From: Candidatus Scatosoma pullistercoris
GTDB lineage: Bacteria; Bacillota; Clostridia; Christensenellales; Borkfalkiaceae
Direction: 5' to 3'
NCBI GenBank assembly: GCA_018714725.1
Contig: DVMZ01000172.1
Location: forward strand, 1 to 49,904
Length of the DNA: 49,904 bases
Below are positions 1-7,635 of the stretch, one piece after another. Each line of letters opens with the position of its first letter. The first letter of the stretch is position 1. A program made the position numbers and the translations under genes. The notes under the pieces were generated by a model. The model was not told the origin of the DNA and did not search any database. It was given only the letters and a program-made list of their open reading frames with translations.

Positions 1-465
1 CACATCGGTGATGACGTAGTTGATCGTGACTTCCGCCGCGGTTCCCGCCGTCGTAGGCACTGCGATGATGGGCACAGAGGGTTTCTTGGTGGGCGCTACG
101 CCTTCCAGCGAACGCACGTCCTCAAATCCGGGGTTGGCGATGATAATGCCGATCGCCTTCGCGGTATCCATGGAAGAGCCGCCGCCGATAGCCACCAGGC
201 AGTCCGCGCCGCTGGCCTTGAACGCCGCCACGCCCGTCTGCACGTTCTCGATCGTGGGGTTGGGCTTGATCTCCGAATACAGCGTATAAGGAATGCCTGC
301 GCCTTCCAGGACATCCAGCACCTTCTTTGTAACGCCGAACTTCACGAGGTCGGGGTCAGAGCAGACAAAAGCTTTCGTCAGCCCTCTGCCGGCGATTTCG
401 CCGGGAATCTCTTTGATGCAACCTGCGCCGTGATAACTTGTCTCGTTCAGAACGATCCTTGCCAT
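1..465 (-). CDS. fucO: Lactaldehyde reductase (iron-containing alcohol dehydrogenase), N-terminal part
   Basis: This is the first 155 codons of an iron-dependent group III alcohol dehydrogenase; the rest lies beyond the left edge. It begins MARIVLNETSYHGAG and carries the NAD-binding signature GGGSSMDTAK (about residues 95-104), followed by VPTTAGTAAE, both typical of FucO. The ATG at 465 is preceded by AAGGAG with a 10-nt spacer. FucO reduces L-lactaldehyde to 1,2-propanediol in the cytoplasm using NADH. Its place after rhaM in the rhamnose operon fits, because RhaD releases lactaldehyde. The metal-binding histidines fall outside the window, so a related dehydrogenase cannot be excluded, but the context makes FucO very likely. 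Confidence 0.85.
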   Translation of the reverse strand, partial: MARIVLNETSYHGAGCIKEIPGEIAGRGLTKAFVCSDPDLVKFGVTKKVLDVLEGAGIPYTLYSEIKPNPTIENVQTGVAAFKASGADCLVAIGGGSSMDTAKAIGIIIANPGFEDVRSLEGVAPTKKPSVPIIAVPTTAGTAAEVTINYVITDV

Positions 466-714
466 TGTTTTCTGTCTCCTTCTTTATTTATTTTTATTGT
501 TTTTTATTTCCGGAATCTCCGATTCCGATCGCTTTTTCTTTTCCGGCTTCCTTTCCGAATTGTTCCGGAATCTCTGCCGATCAGCCCTTCCGTCCGTCTG
601 TACGGACAGAAAACGCTTCCGCTTTATTTATAAACCGCTCATGCCTGCTTCAAACGCATTTCCGACCCCGATTTTCTGAATTTCCCGAAGTGCCGGGAAT
701 ACGCACACACCGGC
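466..714 (-). promoter_or_regulatory. Gap between rhaM and fucO with a possible internal promoter
   Basis: This 249-bp stretch has no convincing gene. On the minus strand a weak SigA-like site is visible: TTTGAA (649-654), 16 bp, TATAAA (627-632), which could give fucO its own transcript. The 12-bp word TTCCGGAATCTC occurs twice, at 508-519 and 563-574. A small hairpin (TTCCCG...CGGGAA) lies just after rhaM but has no T-run. The promoter is a tentative reading. Confidence 0.3.
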
Positions 715-1032
715 TCAGGGGAGATAAAACACCTCTTCCAGCAGCGGCTGCGCGCCCGTATCCGCGTCCATGGTCATGTCCAGGACGTCTTTCATGAACT
801 CGTTCCACCTGTCCACGACGGGGCTCTCCGCCTGCACGCGGGCGGCGTAAGAAACGCCCTTTTCGCACTCGTAATAGCCGAAAACCTCTTCTCCCGAAAG
901 CCAGATGGAATAATTGACAATTCCCGCTTCTTTGAGGACCTTCTTCATCTCCGGCCAGATTTCCTTATGACGGCGGATATATTCCTCCCGTTTTCCGGGG
1001 CGGATTGCCGCTTTCCAGGCATAACGCTCCAT
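715..1032 (-). CDS. rhaM: L-rhamnose mutarotase
   Basis: The 105-residue protein MERYAWKAAIRPGK... has the length and pattern of the RhaM/YiiL dimeric ferredoxin-like family. The motif RPGKREEYIRRHKEIWPEM (about 11-29) contains the conserved His and Trp, and the middle reads SIWLSGEEVFGYYECE. It interconverts the alpha and beta anomers of L-rhamnose, feeding the correct anomer to RhaA. I chose the ATG at 1032 because homologues start with a short MxRYAW-type N-terminus. A longer frame reaching 1245 only overlaps rhaD and is not needed. The gene starts 10 bp after the rhaD stop, so the two are cotranscribed. Confidence 0.93.
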   Translation of the reverse strand: MERYAWKAAIRPGKREEYIRRHKEIWPEMKKVLKEAGIVNYSIWLSGEEVFGYYECEKGVSYAARVQAESPVVDRWNEFMKDVLDMTMDADTGAQPLLEEVFYLP

Positions 1033-1042
1033 AAACCGCCCC

Positions 1043-1885
1043 TTATTTTTCCAGCACGCCTTCGAGCGGGGTGACGTCAAAGCGCTTTGCCAGCCCCCAA
1101 AGCGTCTCGTCGGGGATGACGTTGACGGTGTGGCCGAGCGTAAGCATATAGATCTGCGCCGTCTTTTCCACCGTTTCGATGAGTCCGAACGCTTCGTCCA
1201 TGTCTTTGCCGGTGCCGTAAATGCCGTGATTGGTCCACACCACAAGCCGGAATTTCTTCATCTTTTCGGCGGTCGCTTCGCCGATCTCGTTGGTGCCGCA
1301 GACCATGCAGGGCAAAATGCCGACGCCGTCGGGAAATACGACGATGGATTCGGTATTGGACTGCCACAGTTTATGCGTAAAATCCTTTTCATCGGCGGGG
1401 CAGACGGTGTTCATCGCGATCGTATAGGTAGGATGCGAATGCATGACCACCCGGTGCGCGGGATCGACGGAAAGCCGGGAAATATGGCTCATGAGGTGCG
1501 CGGGCAGCTCCGAAGTGAAACGTCCGCCGTCCTTATATCCCCAGAGCAGTTCCGCCGTGGTGCCGTCCTTCGCGATCCGGATGATGCCGAGATTGGTTTC
1601 GGGATCGTATTCGACATTCTTGAAATACTTGCCCGTGCCCGTCACGATGAAAATTTTACCGATGAGCGGCGTGGCGTCAAATCCCGTGGGAATGGTACGG
1701 ATGACTTTGCCGAGGTCGAGGTACTGCGCCACTTCCTCTTCGTTCAGAAGATAGCTGATGTTGCCGCCGTTCCGCTCGTCCCAGCCGAGGCGGTACATGT
1801 TGGCCGTCGTCCGGCACATTTCCTGCACAAAAGGCGCTTTGAGGATATTCTTCAGTTTGCCTGCATTCTTTTTTGTTTCTGCCAT
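1043..1885 (-). CDS. rhaD: Rhamnulose-1-phosphate aldolase
   Basis: This 280-residue class II aldolase cleaves L-rhamnulose 1-phosphate to DHAP and L-lactaldehyde. The zinc-ligand region HSHPT and the later WTNHGIYGTGK are visible, as is the GGNISY phosphate-binding motif near residue 41. The length matches E. coli RhaD (274). Two ATGs are possible (1891 and 1885). I prefer the second, which begins MAETKKNAG, because AAGGAG then lies 9 nt upstream rather than 3. The gene sits between rhaA (83 bp upstream) and rhaM (10 bp downstream) in the operon. Confidence 0.95.
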   Translation of the reverse strand: MAETKKNAGKLKNILKAPFVQEMCRTTANMYRLGWDERNGGNISYLLNEEEVAQYLDLGKVIRTIPTGFDATPLIGKIFIVTGTGKYFKNVEYDPETNLGIIRIAKDGTTAELLWGYKDGGRFTSELPAHLMSHISRLSVDPAHRVVMHSHPTYTIAMNTVCPADEKDFTHKLWQSNTESIVVFPDGVGILPCMVCGTNEIGEATAEKMKKFRLVVWTNHGIYGTGKDMDEAFGLIETVEKTAQIYMLTLGHTVNVIPDETLWGLAKRFDVTPLEGVLEK

Positions 1886-1968
1886 GATCATAAACTCCTT
1901 TTTTCAGACTCTTTTGAAATTTTCAGCTTTATCAATGTCACCGACATCCGCCGGACGGCATATTCCGG

Positions 1969-3213
1969 TTATTTGCGGGCGGAAAGAACTTCCTTTTCAT
2001 ACGTTTCCACTTCGCCGTACCATTCGTCGGAAAGGCCCTGTTTTGCGAGATATTCATTCCAGACGTCGCCCATGGGCATGGTCTTGAACAGCTCGTTCAT
2101 ATACATCAGCTTCCCGAAATTGGCTTCGTCCTGCAACGCTTTCAGCTGTGCATTGGGCAGCAACAGCGCATACAGAAGCGCTTTCTGCATCGAGCGTTCG
2201 CCCGTCACCCACGCACCGATACGGTTGATGGAAGCGTCGAAATAGTCCAGCCCGATGATGACCTTTTCCGTCGCGTCGTTGCGGACGATCTCCTTGGCGA
2301 TTTCCTTGAGTTCGTCGTCGAGAATCACCACATGATCGCTGTCCCAGCGCACGGGGCGGGAAACGTGCAGCGCCACTTTGTCATAGAAGGCAAGCAGTGC
2401 GGGAATCTTATCGGAAACCACTTCCGTGGGATGATAGTGTCCCGTATCCAGAAGACAGCAGATGCCCGCTTTCGCCGCATAATTCTGATAGAATTCGTTG
2501 CTGCCCACCGTATAGCTTTCCAGCCCGATGCCGAACACCTTGCTTTCGACGGCGGGAATCACCCATTTCTTGTCGTAGTCCGCAAGAATCTGGTCGAGCG
2601 AATCTTTAAGGCGCAGGCGGGGCGAAAGCCTGTCTGCGGGAATGTCCTTGTATCCGTCGGGAATCCAGATGTTGACGAAGCAGGGCGAGTTCATGGCTTT
2701 GCCGATCTCCGCCGCAATGGCGAGGCAGGCTTTGCCGTGATTGATCCAGAACTTTCTGGTCTCCGCGTCGGGCGAGGAGAGGGACAACCCGTCCTTCATC
2801 TTCGGGTGCGCGAAAAACGTCGGGTTGAAATCGATGCCCGAGATCCCGTTTTCCTTGGCAAATTTCACCCAGGGTTCAAAATACTTGTAAGTGTACGCGT
2901 CCCTGTCCACTTTGCCCTTGTCCGCGCCCAGCACGGCATAACTGGCGTGCAGGTTCAGCCGCTTCTTGCCGGGCATCAGGGAAAATGCCTTCTTGATGTC
3001 CTGTTTAAGCTGTTCGAATCCCACAGCTTTTCCGGGATAGTTTCCCGTCGTCTGAATGCCGCCGTCCAGCGAATCGCTTCCGTCGAACCCGATGACGTCG
3101 TCGCCCTGCCAGCAATGCACGCTGACGGGAATTTCTTTCAGCGCCGCAATCGCCTTGTCGGTGTCGATGCCGTATGCGGCATACATCTTTTTCGCTTCTT
3201 CGTATCTTAACAT
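1969..3213 (-). CDS. rhaA: L-rhamnose isomerase
   Basis: The 414-residue protein converts L-rhamnose to L-rhamnulose. It is a TIM-barrel metal-dependent isomerase. Family hallmarks are VSVHCWQGDDVIGFD near the N-terminus, NLHASYAVLG, GIDFNPTFFAHP, LLDTGHYHPTE (metal and substrate residues) and VRWDSDHVV. The length is the usual one for RhaA (about 415-420). The ATG at 3213 follows AAAAGGAGACGGAAAGC, a good ribosome-binding site. The gene lies 82 bp after rhaB and 83 bp before rhaD. Confidence 0.97.
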   Translation of the reverse strand: MLRYEEAKKMYAAYGIDTDKAIAALKEIPVSVHCWQGDDVIGFDGSDSLDGGIQTTGNYPGKAVGFEQLKQDIKKAFSLMPGKKRLNLHASYAVLGADKGKVDRDAYTYKYFEPWVKFAKENGISGIDFNPTFFAHPKMKDGLSLSSPDAETRKFWINHGKACLAIAAEIGKAMNSPCFVNIWIPDGYKDIPADRLSPRLRLKDSLDQILADYDKKWVIPAVESKVFGIGLESYTVGSNEFYQNYAAKAGICCLLDTGHYHPTEVVSDKIPALLAFYDKVALHVSRPVRWDSDHVVILDDELKEIAKEIVRNDATEKVIIGLDYFDASINRIGAWVTGERSMQKALLYALLLPNAQLKALQDEANFGKLMYMNELFKTMPMGDVWNEYLAKQGLSDEWYGEVETYEKEVLSARK

Positions 3214-3295
3214 GCTTTCCGTCTCCTTTTCAGGTTATTTTTTATGTACCGACAGAGCCGCCGGACACCGCCGTCACACTCTGTCCCTTTCTTTT

Positions 3296-4696
3296 TCAAA
3301 GCTCCCGGATGTCAAAGGAATTGCGGATAATTTCCCGTCCTTCCGCCACGGAAGCCAGTTCTCCGGCTCCGACCATCTGCATCATCGCATTGCCGATCGC
3401 CGTGCCCTCCGCAGGACCGGTGACGATCCGCTTTCCCGTGTACTCCGCCGTGAGCTCGTTGAGGAATTCGTTTTTGCTCCCCCCGCCGATGATGTTGAGC
3501 GTATCGTACTTTTCGCCCGTCAGCTCTTCCAGCGCGGCGAGGCTCTTCGCATAGCTCTTCGCCAGGCTGTTGAAAATGCAATAGGCCAGTCCGCCCACCG
3601 AAAGCTGTTTCCCGACCGCCGCGTTGATCTCCCCGATCATGCTCGTCGGTGCGAGGAACCGGTCGTCGTTGACGTCCACGACGTCGCTCACGCGGTTGAT
3701 CCGCGCCAGAGAAGCGAGGGTGGAGAAATCGTACTTATCGTTGAGCTCGTGCCGTACCTGCTGAATCATCCAAAGCCCCATGATGTTCTTCTGCAGGCGG
3801 AAATTCCCGTTCACGCTGCCCTCGTTGGAATAGTCGAGTTCGCGCGCCTTGTCCGAAGTGTTTGCCGCCCCGCGCTCCACGCCGAGCAGAGACCAGGTGC
3901 CGCTGGAAATATAGGGCGTCTGTCCGCGAAGGGGCGCTGCCAGAACGGCGCTGGCCGTGTCATGCGTCGCCGGCAAAACCACTTTCGATTGATAGCCGAC
4001 GAATTCTGCGACCTCTTCGGTGAATTCCCCCACCGTCTCGCCCGGCTGGGAAAGTTCGCCGAACAGCGATCTGTCATATCCGAGCGTATCGAGAATCTCC
4101 TCGTCCCAGCGATGCGTCCGGGCGTTCACCATACCCGTGGTCGTAGCGTTGGTGTATTCCTGTTTCTTCACGCCCGTCAGGCGGAAATGAAAGTAATCGG
4201 GGAGCATCAGAAAGCTCTTCGCCCCGTCCAGACGCCCGCTCCGCTTGTCGTCAAAGAGCTGATACACCGTATTGAACGGCTGGTGCTGAATGCCCGTACG
4301 CGCATACAGTTCGGCATAGGACATCTTCCGGTGCACCGAAGGAATGGCGCTCTTTGTCCGGCCGTCGCGGTAACAATACACGCCGTCGATCGGCCTGTCC
4401 TCTCCGTCCAGGAGCACATAGTCCACCCCCCAGGTGTCCACGCCCACGGAAGCGGGAATCTTGTTCATCTCCCCCGCCTTTTTCAGACCGTTGAGGATTT
4501 CGGAAAACAGGCGTTCCGCATTCCACATCAGACGCCGGTTCCCCTGCGCGCCCAGCGCGCCGGGCGTACCCGGAAACGTTTCCGGGCCGTTGGAAAAACG
4601 GTAAATCTCTTCCGTCACCATCTTCCCGTCTTCCAGATGCGCGAGAATATGACGGCCGGAAGACGCACCGATATCGACTGCAAGATAATATTTCAT
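3296..4696 (-). CDS. rhaB: Rhamnulokinase
   Basis: This FGGY-family sugar kinase of 466 residues phosphorylates L-rhamnulose at O1 with ATP. The N-terminal phosphate-1 motif YYLAVDIGASSGRH, the GVDTWGVDYVL segment near residue 88, the THDTASAV motif and the C-terminal NIIGGGSKNEFLN adenosine motif are all present. The frame extends upstream to a GTG at 4702. The ATG at 4696 is preferred because AAGGAG lies 5 nt before it. RhaB is the first gene of the catabolic operon, reading from the minus-strand promoter at 4747-4775. Confidence 0.96.
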   Translation of the reverse strand: MKYYLAVDIGASSGRHILAHLEDGKMVTEEIYRFSNGPETFPGTPGALGAQGNRRLMWNAERLFSEILNGLKKAGEMNKIPASVGVDTWGVDYVLLDGEDRPIDGVYCYRDGRTKSAIPSVHRKMSYAELYARTGIQHQPFNTVYQLFDDKRSGRLDGAKSFLMLPDYFHFRLTGVKKQEYTNATTTGMVNARTHRWDEEILDTLGYDRSLFGELSQPGETVGEFTEEVAEFVGYQSKVVLPATHDTASAVLAAPLRGQTPYISSGTWSLLGVERGAANTSDKARELDYSNEGSVNGNFRLQKNIMGLWMIQQVRHELNDKYDFSTLASLARINRVSDVVDVNDDRFLAPTSMIGEINAAVGKQLSVGGLAYCIFNSLAKSYAKSLAALEELTGEKYDTLNIIGGGSKNEFLNELTAEYTGKRIVTGPAEGTAIGNAMMQMVGAGELASVAEGREIIRNSFDIREL

Positions 4697-4746
4697 GTAC
4701 ACTCCTTATCCGGATTTTCCCGATTGCTTTTTTCAAAGACATTGAC

Positions 4747-4775
4747 ATTATAACACATCTTTTTTCATTTGTCTA
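4747..4775 (-). promoter_or_regulatory. Promoter of the rhaB operon
   Basis: On the minus strand TAGACA (4770-4775) and a perfect TATAAT (4747-4752) are separated by exactly 17 bp, a strong SigA-type promoter. The expected start is near 4740, some 45 nt before the rhaB ATG. The direct-repeat operator lies about 90-105 bp upstream of this start, so repression of this promoter would need looping, a second unseen site, or interference with the divergent promoter. Confidence 0.8.
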
Positions 4776-4790
4776 TATGTGACCGAAAGA

Positions 4791-4819
4791 TTGACAAAAA
4801 AGAATTTTTATGCTATCAT
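4791..4819 (+). promoter_or_regulatory. Promoter of the DeoR-type regulator
   Basis: TTGACA (4791-4796) and TATCAT (4814-4819) are separated by 17 bp on the plus strand. The predicted start near 4826 is immediately next to the AAACGAACA repeats, so bound regulator would block initiation or early elongation, which points to autoregulation. Confidence 0.8.
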
Positions 4820-4827
4820 ACAATCAC

Positions 4828-4846
4828 AAACGAACAAAAACGAACA
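4828..4846. promoter_or_regulatory. Direct-repeat operator, probably for the DeoR-type regulator
   Basis: AAACGAACA occurs at 4828-4836 and again at 4838-4846, a repeat period of 10 bp (one helical turn). Read on the other strand it is TGTTCGTTT, which resembles half-sites described for GlpR and other DeoR-family proteins. Binding is inferred from position and similarity. Confidence 0.65.
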
Positions 4847-4860
4847 AGGAAATCCCAAAA

Positions 4861-5604
4861 ATGCTGACGACGGAAAGACAGAACATGATCATGGACTACC
4901 TCAAAGAGCACAAGACGGCGGTGGTGCGGAAGCTGGCCGCTTCGCTGTACGTCAGCGAAGCGACGGTGCGGCGGGATCTGAAAGAATTGCAGAAAATGGG
5001 GCTGATCGAACGCAGCCACGGCGGGGCGGTGCTCCCGGAAAACGCAGAGGAAATCTCCATCTTCGTGCGCATCAGCAAAAATGCGAAAGAAAAGGAACGG
5101 GCGGCGACCAACGCCCTGAAAATCCTTCCGGATTTTCCCTTCCGCAGCCTTTTCATCGACAGTTCTTCCACCGCGCTCGCGCTGGCGGGGCGCATGGACC
5201 TGAGCTATAAAACGGTGGTCACCAACAATCTGCAAACGGCGATGCAGCTTTCCAAAAAACCCAACATCACCCTCATTCTGCTGGGCGGAAACGTACAGTT
5301 CAACACCAATTCCGCAACCGGGAGCTGGACGGCCGGACAGCTGGGCGAGTTCTCGTTCGATCTCATGCTCGCCTCCTGTGCCGCGGTCATCGGCGGAGAG
5401 GCCTTCGAGCGATCTCTCGATCAGAAAGAGCTCAAACGCATTGCCATGACCCGGAGCGCCCGGCGCATTCTCCTCGTCGATTCCAGCAAATTTTCGGCGC
5501 ACGGCACCTATCGTCTCGCGCCGCTGTCCGCTTTCGACTGCGTCGTCACCGACGTTCCCCCTCCCGCCGACTTACAGGGCGGAAACATACGCTTTTCCTA
5601 CTGA
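4861..5604 (+). CDS. rhaR: DeoR-family transcriptional regulator of the rhamnose genes
   Basis: This is a 247-residue DeoR-type repressor. The N-terminal winged HTH (residues 1-57) includes the helix VSEATVRRDLKEL and the wing IERSHGGAV, both diagnostic. The C-terminal sugar-phosphate-binding domain contains FIDSSSTALALAG, TNNLQTAMQL and ILLVDSSKFS. The frame is open to 4810, but the ATG at 4861 follows AAGGAAAT and gives the family's usual MLTTERQ-like start. The longer version would begin before the predicted transcript. It is divergent from the rhaB operon, as B. subtilis RhaR (YulB, also DeoR type) is linked to rha genes. The effector is probably a rhamnose-derived phosphate, by inference. 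Confidence 0.88.
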   Translation: MLTTERQNMIMDYLKEHKTAVVRKLAASLYVSEATVRRDLKELQKMGLIERSHGGAVLPENAEEISIFVRISKNAKEKERAATNALKILPDFPFRSLFIDSSSTALALAGRMDLSYKTVVTNNLQTAMQLSKKPNITLILLGGNVQFNTNSATGSWTAGQLGEFSFDLMLASCAAVIGGEAFERSLDQKELKRIAMTRSARRILLVDSSKFSAHGTYRLAPLSAFDCVVTDVPPPADLQGGNIRFSY

Positions 5605-5767
5605 CCCCGCCCTTTTTTGATTCCGGAACGCCCGGGAACGTGCAGGCGAAGCCGTCGTCTGCCGCGGCAGGCAAATCGCGGAGCGAATCGCGTATGGGAG
5701 CGCGTATATTTTCACCATAGGCGCAAATACTGTATCCGACGGGTTTTCCCGCCGGAGGAAACGCGAT
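5605..5767. other. Short intergenic stretch without recognised signals
   Basis: The 163 bp between the regulator and the deacetylase contain no recognised gene or clear promoter. Only the GGAGG ribosome-binding site of the deacetylase (5754-5758) is evident. Confidence 0.5.
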
Positions 5768-6610
5768 GTGAAAAAGCTGTTCCGGTTATACCATCTTTTC
5801 TTCACGGCCTGGTTCTGCGGGCTCGTTTTGTTGTCCGGCGTCTGTGCCGCCGGCTTTTTTCCGTCTGCCGCAAGCTCCGGAGCCCTCTCTGTTTCCCGCG
5901 CCGTCCTCCCGGCGGCCGCCGTCACGGAAACGGAAGCGCTGCGCTGGGACACCTCGGATACGGACATTTCAAAGGTGGACGCAAACAGAAAGCTGATCGC
6001 TTTCACCTTTGACGACGCCCCCGACAGCACTCTGAAAGCGCTGACGGAAGTCTTTGAACAGTTTAACGAACAAAATCCCGACTGTCCTGCCTCCGCCACT
6101 TTTTTCTGCAACGGTATCCGGATCGATTCCGGCACTTTCCCGTTGCTCAAAAAAGCCTATCAGGCCGGTTTCGAGCTGGGAAATCATACCGATTCCCACA
6201 AAAATCTCCTCAGGCTCTCTTCCGAAGAAATCCGGAAAGAGATCGACGCGGTGGATAAAATCCTGCAGAAGATAGACGGAAAGCCCGTCCACCTCCTCCG
6301 CGTTCCCTACGGCAATTACAACGACAAAGTGAGACGGGAAGCGCAGGCACCTCTCATCGACTGGGAAATCGACACCGAGGACTGGAAGGGAATTTCCGCA
6401 GACCGCATTTTCAACGAAATTTATTCAAAACGCCGTCCCGGGTCTATCGTGCTCATGCACGACGGCTACCGCCACACGGTGGAAGCCGTCTCCCGGCTTT
6501 TGCCCCTTCTCAAAGCCGAAGGCTGGCAGGTCGTCGGAGTTTCCCAGCTGTCCAAAGCCCTCGGGCGCCCCTTGTATGCCGGAAAAGTCTACACGCACGT
6601 CAGCCGATGA
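5768..6610 (+). CDS. Secreted or membrane-anchored polysaccharide deacetylase (NodB domain)
   Basis: The 280-residue protein has an N-terminal hydrophobic segment (about 10-32), a signal peptide or membrane anchor, followed by a carbohydrate esterase 4 (NodB) domain. Motif 1 is TFDDAP (A replaces the usual G), motif 2 is NHTDSH with the two metal histidines, motif 3 is RVPYGNYN, motif 4 is DTEDWKG and motif 5 is IVLMHDGY. Such enzymes remove acetyl groups from peptidoglycan or other polysaccharides outside the membrane. The start is GTG with GGAGG 9 nt upstream. It stands alone on the plus strand, and its 3' end faces the terminator of the cysteine-rich unit. The substrate cannot be told from the sequence. 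Confidence 0.88.
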   Translation: MKKLFRLYHLFFTAWFCGLVLLSGVCAAGFFPSAASSGALSVSRAVLPAAAVTETEALRWDTSDTDISKVDANRKLIAFTFDDAPDSTLKALTEVFEQFNEQNPDCPASATFFCNGIRIDSGTFPLLKKAYQAGFELGNHTDSHKNLLRLSSEEIRKEIDAVDKILQKIDGKPVHLLRVPYGNYNDKVRREAQAPLIDWEIDTEDWKGISADRIFNEIYSKRRPGSIVLMHDGYRHTVEAVSRLLPLLKAEGWQVVGVSQLSKALGRPLYAGKVYTHVSR

Positions 6611-6631
6611 CTGACCCGGCGCGACGCAGCT

Positions 6632-6665
6632 AAAAAAACGCGGACCAATGCTTGTCCCGCCGCGT
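6632..6665 (-). terminator. Terminator of the cysteine-rich protein unit
   Basis: On the minus strand a bulged hairpin pairs CCGCGT (6660-6665) with ACGCGG (6638-6643), with an alternative inner GTCC/GGAC pairing. It is followed directly by seven T residues (6632-6638 on the plus strand are A). It closes the transcription unit that starts at 7205. Confidence 0.65.
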
Positions 6666-6695
6666 ATTCCTTTCTTTTCCCATATCATCCGAAAC

Positions 6696-6730
6696 CCGCA
6701 GGCGCCCGGCTTGAAGCCGGGCGCCTGCGG
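6696..6730. repeat. Perfect 17-bp inverted repeat with a single central base
   Basis: CCGCAGGCGCCCGGCTT is followed by one G and then its exact reverse complement. It lies 8 bp beyond the stop of the cysteine-rich gene. It would form a very stable hairpin in the mRNA 3' end but has no T-run, so it may stabilise the transcript or assist the terminator 30 bp further on. Confidence 0.8.
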
Positions 6731-6738
6731 CCGGTCAT

Positions 6739-6999
6739 TTACCTGTCCGAAAAATTCCCGTCCGTCCGGAAAACGGCGCAGATCGGCGGCAGGCTCCTGC
6801 CGCAGCAGGGACAACACGGACAGCACGGACACCGACAAACGCAGACGCACGGACGGCAACAGCGAAAACAGGTGAGATCATAGCAATACCTTTTCGAGCG
6901 TACCGGGTCGCGCACGACGGTCGTCACCGGATTGCTGAAAAACACTCTGCCGCGCCCGTCCGATACGTTGGAAACATTGACAATCTTCATCGTCTTCAT
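6739..6999 (-). CDS. Small cysteine-rich protein
   Basis: This 86-residue protein begins MKTMKIVNVSNVSDGRGRVF and then has a core with 14 cysteines in about 27 residues, arranged as C-x-C and repeated P-C-C units (CRCPCCPCCPCCG). I recognise no family. The reading frame is supported by the ATGA overlap with the gene before it (6996-6999), by its own terminator downstream and by the absence of another frame with a ribosome-binding site. Such cysteine density suggests metal binding or disulfide cross-linking, for example in a spore or surface layer; that is inference. There is no signal peptide. Confidence 0.6.
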   Translation of the reverse strand: MKTMKIVNVSNVSDGRGRVFFSNPVTTVVRDPVRSKRYCYDLTCFRCCRPCVCVCRCPCCPCCPCCGRSLPPICAVFRTDGNFSDR

Positions 7000-7205
7000 A
7001 TCACCGTCACCGCAAATTCCACGGTGACGCTCTGCCCCGCGGGAAAATCGTTTACTTTCAACGAGCTGTCCGGACTGATAAACGCGCCGATCGAGCCCAG
7101 CGTTCCCGCCCGGTTCGCGTCCGCCGCTTTGCTCAGCCCCAACGTATTTCCGATAAAGACGATTTCCCCGTTTTTGATGTTGGAATATCGTTGCAGTATA
7201 GGCAT
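6996..7205 (-). CDS. Small protein resembling the N-terminus of DUF11-type surface proteins
   Basis: The 69-residue product begins MPILQRYSNIKNG and contains GNTLGLSKAAD and AGTLGSIGAFIS. The same pattern opens many large Bacillus and Clostridia surface or exosporium proteins with DUF11 repeats, where it precedes those repeats. Here the protein ends about 20 residues later (VTVEFAVTVI), so only the N-terminal module is present. The ATG at 7205 has GAGG 9 nt upstream. A longer frame to 7247 would start inside a hairpin and is not favoured. Its stop overlaps the start of the cysteine-rich gene (ATGA), so the two are translationally coupled. A role in a surface or spore layer is inference. Confidence 0.65.
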   Translation of the reverse strand: MPILQRYSNIKNGEIVFIGNTLGLSKAADANRAGTLGSIGAFISPDSSLKVNDFPAGQSVTVEFAVTVI

Positions 7206-7635
7206 CTGGTCAAACCTCAAAAAAATTACATAACTCCGGCCGGTCACAAAACATGACCGGCGGTTTTATGTAAAATCCTTTTCCCGAACCGGAGTCTTTT
7301 CCGGCTTTCCCGCCGGTTTCTCTTCGGGAAAATGCTCAATATGTCTTTCTGCATATATACGCCGGCATCAGAAAAATTAGTTCCCCCGATCGCGTGCGAT
7401 TGTCCCGCGGCCCAAGAACCGTCCGCCGCGACGCAAACGATGTCGCCGGACAACCGCAGAAAATACAAAACCCCCGGAGCGGATTTTTTAAGACCGCTCC
7501 GGGGATAGGCAATATATTTTATGTATCGGACGTCCGTTCGCCGGAAAGGGTCCGCCGATCAGATTCCTTTCCCGATTTTCCGCATCCCGGACGGAAAAGA
7601 AAATCGGATACTCGCAGTTTCAAAAAGTCCGGCGC
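7206..7635. other. Intergenic region upstream of the small-protein pair
   Basis: No convincing gene is present in this 430-bp region. It contains an inverted repeat GCCGGTCA / TGACCGGC (7239-7246 and 7254-7261), followed on the plus strand by GGTTTTATG, and the esterase terminator at 7460-7504. I could not find a clear SigA promoter for the 7205 gene. A sporulation-sigma promoter is possible but not demonstrable by eye. Confidence 0.4.
7460..7504 (-). terminator. Probable terminator downstream of the esterase gene
   Basis: CCCCGGAGCGG (7472-7482) and its exact complement CCGCTCCGGGG (7494-7504) form an 11-bp stem with an 11-nt A/T-rich loop. On the minus strand it is followed by GTTTTGTATTTT. 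It lies about 130 bp after the esterase stop. Confidence 0.6.

Noticed and set aside
4778..4798. Possible catabolite-repression (cre) site in the rha control region
   Set aside because: Several positions disagree with the WTGNAANCGNWWNCAW consensus, so I do not claim it.
7244..7468. Possible 74-residue protein on the minus strand
   Set aside because: It would start with TTG inside the tail of the esterase terminator, has no ribosome-binding site and ends within an inverted repeat.
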